64,000 nt of DNA. It comes from Helicostylum pulchrum. Its lineage: Eukaryota > Mucoromycota > Mucoromycetes > Mucorales > Mucoraceae. The translations under genes and the position numbers were made by a program. The stretch is taken from assembly GCA_025677825.1 (NCBI GenBank), contig JAIXMO010000009.1, positions 1-64,000 on the forward strand, read 5' to 3'. Shown here one piece after another: positions 59,461 to 64,000 of this stretch. Each line of letters starts with the position of its first letter. Within the stretch, counting starts at the first letter, position 1. Under the pieces are notes generated by a model that had not been told where the DNA came from, did not search any database, and was given only the letters and a program-made list of their open reading frames with translations.

Positions 59461-59897
59461 TTTTTTTTACTTTTCTTAGTTCATAATCAGCTTGTCTCTT
59501 TCTTGCCTGAAAGCTGTAAAGACAACTGGATGTTACCTTGATTTTTATAAGATAGATATTGAATATCTTGGGGAGAGCAGATATCCTGAAATGAAAGGTT
59601 TTTGTCTAATTACGGATACTTCTCTATGCATTTATCAATTGAAGTAAGTGCTATGGTAGAGAATACAGAAACATATACTACAACTATATCTCCATAAATG
59701 AATCCAATTGAGAATAAAGTAAAATGTAATCAACTTTAGGAGTCTCACACAAAGAATAAATTAAAGCATGTAATCAAGTTAAAAATATACCACAAAGCTA
59801 AATAAATGCACGATCTGAGAATATATATATGTATATGCTTTATTAAATAAAAACAGTTTTTTTTTTTCCTTTCCATTGCAAAAAAAAAAAAAGGAAT

Positions 59898-60152
59898 TTA
59901 ATGTATACAATCAGCCTTGAGGAAAGTAACGCAGGACCGGGTTCTAGAATCAAAAAATACACCATTGGGACACATTTTTTTGACGGCAACACCACTCGTA
60001 CAATCATAGTACATTCTACAATCTTTTACGTAAGTAAAATACATGACTTCTTTAGGATCCTTACGAGCAGGGCATTTGTATGTTTCTACAGCCGTAACAA
60101 AACTAATGACAATACAGCTGAGAGTAAACAAGAGAGCGATAATATTTTGCAT
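59898..60152 (-). CDS. Secreted chitin-binding type-2-like (CBM14) peptide
   Basis: A single exon of 84 aa starting at ATG 60152. A signal peptide (MQNIIALLFTLSCIVISFVT, cleavage probably after VTA) precedes one six-Cys domain: YKC, KDC, YDC, KMC, RSC, DC, with the aromatic pattern YFTYVKDCRMYYDC and CPNGVFFDSRTRSC. This is the peritrophin-A/CBM14 layout, common in animals and known in fungal effectors that shield chitin. The predicted role is cell-wall chitin binding. A longer in-frame start (60236) is lysine-rich, would place the signal internally and is unlikely. Confidence 0.75.
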   Translation of the reverse strand: MQNIIALLFTLSCIVISFVTAVETYKCPARKDPKEVMYFTYVKDCRMYYDCTSGVAVKKMCPNGVFFDSRTRSCVTFLKADCIH

Positions 60153-60996
60153 TTTATTTTTTATTTTTTTTTTCGAAGTAAATAGAAAGAAATACCTTTT
60201 TTTTTTCTCTTTTTCATGACACTTTTTATAAGCCAAATTTCTTATGCGTTTAGGTGCAAGGGGGTGAGTGACAGCTTATAAAGCACTTAAAAAAAAACCT
60301 TCTCACGTATAGCTCACATGAGTTCTGTTATTTGTATCGCGGTAAATTATCTTTGTAATGCATGATACGCAGTAAGTAAACATACATGTTCTTACTAACA
60401 GATCTAATCTTTTTTTTTTTTTTTTTTTTTGTCAGTGACATATCGACTTTTCAGATAAAAAAACTGTAATGGATACTGACAATTATAGATTGTGTTATGA
60501 TTTAAAACATATTATTTCATAGCCTTTGTTTTTTTTTTACCTTTTTAATAATGTCTTCCAAACTTTTTACGTCGCTTCTTGTTGTTTCTATTTCAATTTC
60601 ATATTTGTTAAAATAAATCTGCTACCAGAGAAGAAGTAATTGACCAATAATCACAAAACTACACTGCACCTGTTTATAAGACTATGTACGTAAAATTTCA
60701 CTGTCTATCTTTTGAGAAGTCAATTCTAGGTCGCGAACTTTAAAAAACGCGTATCACTCTTTTTTTTTATTTTGCCTCTTTTTGATAAACTGTCAAGAAA
60801 TACTTTCTTTTTTTTTTGTACGAGACGTGATTATCGCCGAGTTTTATAGTAATCTGTATAGAAAATAACTATAAATATCGAGTATATTGTGCTTTTGTAC
60901 ATGTAAATACTTGATATAAAAAAGCACGTTGTACCTTGTACCGCAGATCACATTTTTAACAGTCCTGGTTTTTTTTGGCCTTGACAATTGAAAACA
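60153..60996. other. Shared divergent upstream region
   Basis: 844 bp between the CBM14 peptide gene (-) and the telobox gene (+). It has poly-T runs (60410-60430) and an ACGCGT-type site at 60748-60753 (AACGCGTATC). No coding frame is supported. Confidence 0.45.
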
Positions 60997-62712
60997 ATGA
61001 CATTATTTTCGCTTATTTCTTTACTCAAAATGACTAAAGCAGCACGCTTGACGACTCTAAAATTATTACTGGATAACAGTAATAAACTATTAGGAAATTT
61101 TATTTCGAAAAATACGCTTGAAGTTAGCGACGAAGAACTATACCAATTTATTAAAAGTATGGTTATTTTGAGAAAAGGGAAATGACAGTTTTTTTAACGT
61201 TTTAATATACATTTAGAAACTAAAGGCTCAATTGACAAAGGTTTATTTCTTGTTCCAGATCATTCAATTAATGAGCTTAAAAGGGATCCAGCATTTGAGG
61301 AGTCAGAAACCGAAAACTACTTGGACCAAATCCAATTGATTAATTTGTCAATTTTTACTTTTAATGTTCTTAAAGAACAAGAATACGAAACTTGTATCAA
61401 TAACTTTTTCAGGAGTATAGCATACGACAATGAAGCAACACAGGAAGAAGTCGAATTCTATGTAAAGTTAAGACATAAGGCTCTCGTTACTCACTGTGAA
61501 GAAAAAAGCATTACAAATATCTCTGAAAAATTCAACGAGTTTTTTCCTCAAGATGTTGACAAGTTTTATTTCTCGCCTAATTATGGCAATAACTATGAGG
61601 TTACGGCGTCCGTTGATTACTACCGCAAAAAGGTAAAAACTTTATATAATCATATTTTGTAATACTCATAAATCATTTATATGTTAGCTTCAGAAGGAAT
61701 CGAAGGAGGAGATTTTAAACGGTCCTACTTTTTTGAGCGACGACTCTTTAGAAGCCTTCGTTCGAAACAGATATGTATGTAACCTTTTGCTAAAAAAAAT
61801 ACTGTGTAATTGAACACAATTGGTTTGTAGGAAAATCTGGCACCCAAATTACAAGTTACTTTAAAGAGAAAGTAAGTGACGTTGTTTTTAACTACTCTTT
61901 CTTTCTGTAACTAATATTGTATATGTATAGGAGTGTAGAGAATCCTAAACAAACAAAGAAGGCAAGAATAACATATATCGCTACAACTGAAGTAAGTGCT
62001 TCTGAAAAGGCCGAAGCTGCCAAACTAATTAACCAGAAGCCGAAAGGTCGGAAGTTACCAGGACAAGCAGTTATCGAGAATGATCCGACTCTCATTTTCG
62101 ATTCTGAGGAGGAACTAGAACCTAGGTCAGATCCTGACGAAGAAATAACGGTAGTTAGGGATTCTGATAACGATGAAGTAGAAGACCGTCATTACTTAGA
62201 TAAAGAAACTGATGAAATTGATCAGTTATGCGACGAATTTAGTGACGATGAGATGAATAAAGCTGTTGAGCCAGACCAACGTAGTACTTTAAGTAATAAC
62301 AATACACATAACGCACCTAATAACGCAGGTAAAAAAAAGGGTGGGGGGCGCGTAAAAAATGACAACTAAGAAGTATCTCTAACCCTAATTTGATTAAAAA
62401 AAAGATAGTGAATCGTTCATTCGCGTCAGAAGAAAAGTTAGAAAACCAAGTACGCCTTGGACAAACGAAGAAGTAACAGCACTTAAAAATGGATTGAAAC
62501 ACTTTCGTCGACCTTATTGGGCTAATATCATCAGATATACAACGCCTGCTCTTGATAATCGAACTGGGCCCCAGTTAAAGGACAAGGCTAGAACCATGAT
62601 TGGCGAATTGAAAAGAAAAGGTTATACTGAACCAGACCAATTTGGCCCTTATAAATATGTTCATCATCCAGATACCAGTGAAGAGTATGACATAGTCAAA
62701 ATAAGAATATAA
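60997..62712 (+). CDS. Telobox-Myb protein (TRF/Taz1/Teb1-like candidate)
   Basis: Six exons (60997-61156, 61217-61632, 61688-61774, 61831-61871, 61931-62328, 62405-62712) give 469 aa. The N-terminal about 230 residues are helical without an obvious motif (candidate TRF-homology dimerisation domain). A basic and then acidic disordered linker follows (KGRKLPGQAV, SDNDEVEDRHYLDKETDE). The C-terminus (about 380-440) is a Myb domain, TPWTNEEVTALKNGLKHFRR, with telobox-like QLKDKARTM in helix 3 (the canonical form is VDLKDKWR). Telobox Myb proteins bind TTAGGG-like repeats at telomeres and, in fungi, also at promoters. Ala in place of the usual Trp in LKDKW is notable. Start ATG 60997; 61030 is possible. 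A run of three exons of 87, 41 and 398 nt needs RNA support. Confidence 0.72.
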
Positions 62713-62802
62713 GCTGGATTTTTTTTTAAAAAAAGGTCTTTTAAAAAAATAAAAATAAAAATACGGAGTATTATAATGTCACTCTATTAGTTCCCAAAAG
62801 TC

Positions 62803-63727
62803 ATGTCCATTAACCAAACAAAAACTCAATTAACAGAAGCCATTGATTTATACAATCATTTAAAAGTTGAATTAGACAATAAAAACAACTTGGAAGTCTA
62901 TTCCGAAGAAGAATGGCAAACACGTATTAGAAACTTGGGTTTAGAAGCAGTAAATACCAAAACTTTTCCCTTTTTTTTTTGTAAACTTTTTTTTTTAACA
63001 TGCATAATAGGCGAAGCTCATTCACCTTGGTAGAGTGTTAGACGACGATCATTTAATAAAAGTTTTAAACTATAAGCAAAAGAAACTAAAACGACATGGA
63101 AACTGGCAGAAAAGACACAGAAAACTTGTTCAACAAGCACGTCGACGACGTTTAAAAAGAAACGAAAAATGGATTAAAGACATTGAATGGCAAGTTACAA
63201 TGACACCAAGCAACTTGTTAAAAACTATTAACAATAAGAATATACCTCGAGAGGCTGATAAGGAACCTAAAGACAAATCAAAGATCAAAGAGTTATCGCG
63301 TATCCTGTCAAAATTAACACAGTTACGAAATTTAAGACGAAAGAAATTAGAGGCCAAAGGTCATTTTTTTGCTGACGATGGTAACCAGTTCTTTAATCAA
63401 GTGAAGGAGTGGCATGAATCAAATCAAAAGAAACAACACATGTTGGAAGAAGAAGAGTACGAATTAATTAAAGAAGAACAAAAGCCTTTGAAAAAATTAA
63501 CTGTTCATAAACAAGATGTCTGGAGACATATGTCAATAGATAAAACGGCTTATAAATATTGGTGTGAATCCGATCAGTCATTAGAAGCGTTATTAAGAAA
63601 CAGAAGACTCTGGGATCAATACATCATTACTGATAGCAAAGATAATGATTTAATTCATAAAGTACCACCTACTTTTGTTACCCCACCACCACCAGCAAAT
63701 TGGATATGGGCGTCTTATTTACTGTAA
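62803..63727 (+). CDS. PDCD7: PDCD7 / U11-U12 snRNP 59K-like minor spliceosome protein
   Basis: Two exons (62803-62949, 63011-63727) give 287 aa. After a helical N-terminus, the basic region HGNWQKRHRKLVQQARRRRL and RNEKWIKDIEWQ is followed by HFFADDGNQFFNQVKEWHES, and the end RNRRLWDQYI ... TPPPPANWIWASYL matches the PDCD7 C-terminal signature (R-x-WD-Y ... P-P-P-x-x-x-WAS). PDCD7/U11-59K is part of the U11/U12 di-snRNP that recognises U12-type introns. Its presence implies a retained minor spliceosome. It lies 90 bp downstream of the telobox gene, same strand. Confidence 0.75.
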
Positions 63728-63806
63728 CAATATAATAAAAAAAAAAAAGAGAGAAAAAGTATTTTTATTTTTTTAATAATAATATTAAGGTATATGGTAA
63801 AAAACG

Positions 63807-64000
63807 TTAGATTGCCCAACTTGTAGCAACATCCAATTCTTCATCTCCAATAAACGGTTGATCAATAGATTTAATCATAATATCACCACATAAAACACAT
63901 TCACTGGCAACGATATCATCCAATTCTTCACGTAATTGTTCAATTTTGCCCATAACTAAATCTTGATCAACTTTACTTTCTTCAATAACTGCATCAGATG
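63807..64000 (-). CDS. VPS18: VPS18 C-terminal fragment (RING end)
   Basis: The open frame runs off the right edge and covers the last 64 residues. It reads EQLREELDDIVASECVLCGD followed by IMIKSIDQPFI and ends ATSWAI. This is the VPS18/Pep3 C-terminus with the start of the RING-type CxxC. VPS18 is a core subunit of the HOPS and CORVET tethering complexes for vacuole and endosome fusion. It is convergent with PDCD7, 79 bp from stop to stop. Identification rests on a short stretch, but the ELDDIVA-ECVxCG motif is strongly conserved. Confidence 0.85.
   Translation of the reverse strand, partial: SDAVIEESKVDQDLVMGKIEQLREELDDIVASECVLCGDIMIKSIDQPFIGDEELDVATSWAI

Overview
The window is nuclear DNA of a fungus, most likely an early-diverging one (Mucoromycota, probably Mucorales). 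The supporting signs are AT-rich DNA with long poly-A/poly-T tracts, densely split genes with short introns (about 45-105 nt, GT...AG, many acceptors preceded by A- or T-runs), a fungal gene set (POL3, MOT1, NOP53, epsin, OMA1, CBP20, MDM35, ornithine acetyltransferase, VPS18), F-box/LRR remnants, a Fanzor-type (TnpB-like) remnant, a MULE/SWIM transposase remnant and a gene for a U11/U12 snRNP protein. Family assignments come from reading motifs, not from database searches. Intron positions were placed by hand by requiring frame continuity across GT...AG junctions; all intact models close to a whole number of codons.

Layout. 0.1-3.6 kb (+): a six-exon gene joining a Myb/SANT-like region to an MT-A70 adenine methyltransferase domain, then a ZNRD2-like zinc-ribbon protein. 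4-6.7 kb: decayed F-box/LRR locus. 7.0-12.9 kb: OMA1-like peptidase (-), an uncharacterised 672-aa protein (+), CBP20 (-) and MDM35/TRIAP1 (-). 13.4-14.6 kb: second F-box-type remnant. 15.4-18.9 kb: PHD-SET protein (+) and mitochondrial ornithine acetyltransferase (-). 19-21.1 kb: decayed multi-exon gene with a nuclease-like motif. 21.9-27.2 kb (+): DNA polymerase delta and RNase P/MRP subunit POP7. 27.2-29.3 kb: a graveyard holding a broken copy of the neighbouring PAXBP1-like gene end, further remnants and dispersed repeats. 29.4-31.9 kb (-): PAXBP1/GCFC-like splicing factor. 32.1-35.3 kb: Fanzor-like and MULE-like remnants. 35.5-41.7 kb (+): MOT1/BTAF1. 41.9-43.3 kb: LEA_2-like membrane protein (+) and a small protein (-). 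43.4-49 kb: gene-poor, with dispersed repeats and a broken AT-hook gene. 49-56.3 kb: orphan acidic-tailed protein, NOP53, CBM21 PP1-targeting subunit, epsin. 56.3-59.9 kb: gene-poor. 59.9-64 kb: chitin-binding-like secreted peptide, telobox-Myb protein, PDCD7/U11-59K and the 3' end of VPS18.

There is no operon logic; neighbours are mostly housekeeping genes sharing short intergenic spaces. The functional themes are RNA processing (CBP20, POP7, PAXBP1-like, PDCD7, NOP53), chromatin/DNA (MT-A70 fusion, SET protein, MOT1, POL3, telobox protein) and mitochondria/trafficking (OMA1, MDM35, ornithine acetyltransferase, epsin, VPS18). The candidates most worth a second look are the Myb-MT-A70 fusion, the Fanzor-like remnant, the telobox protein and the dispersed repeat families.
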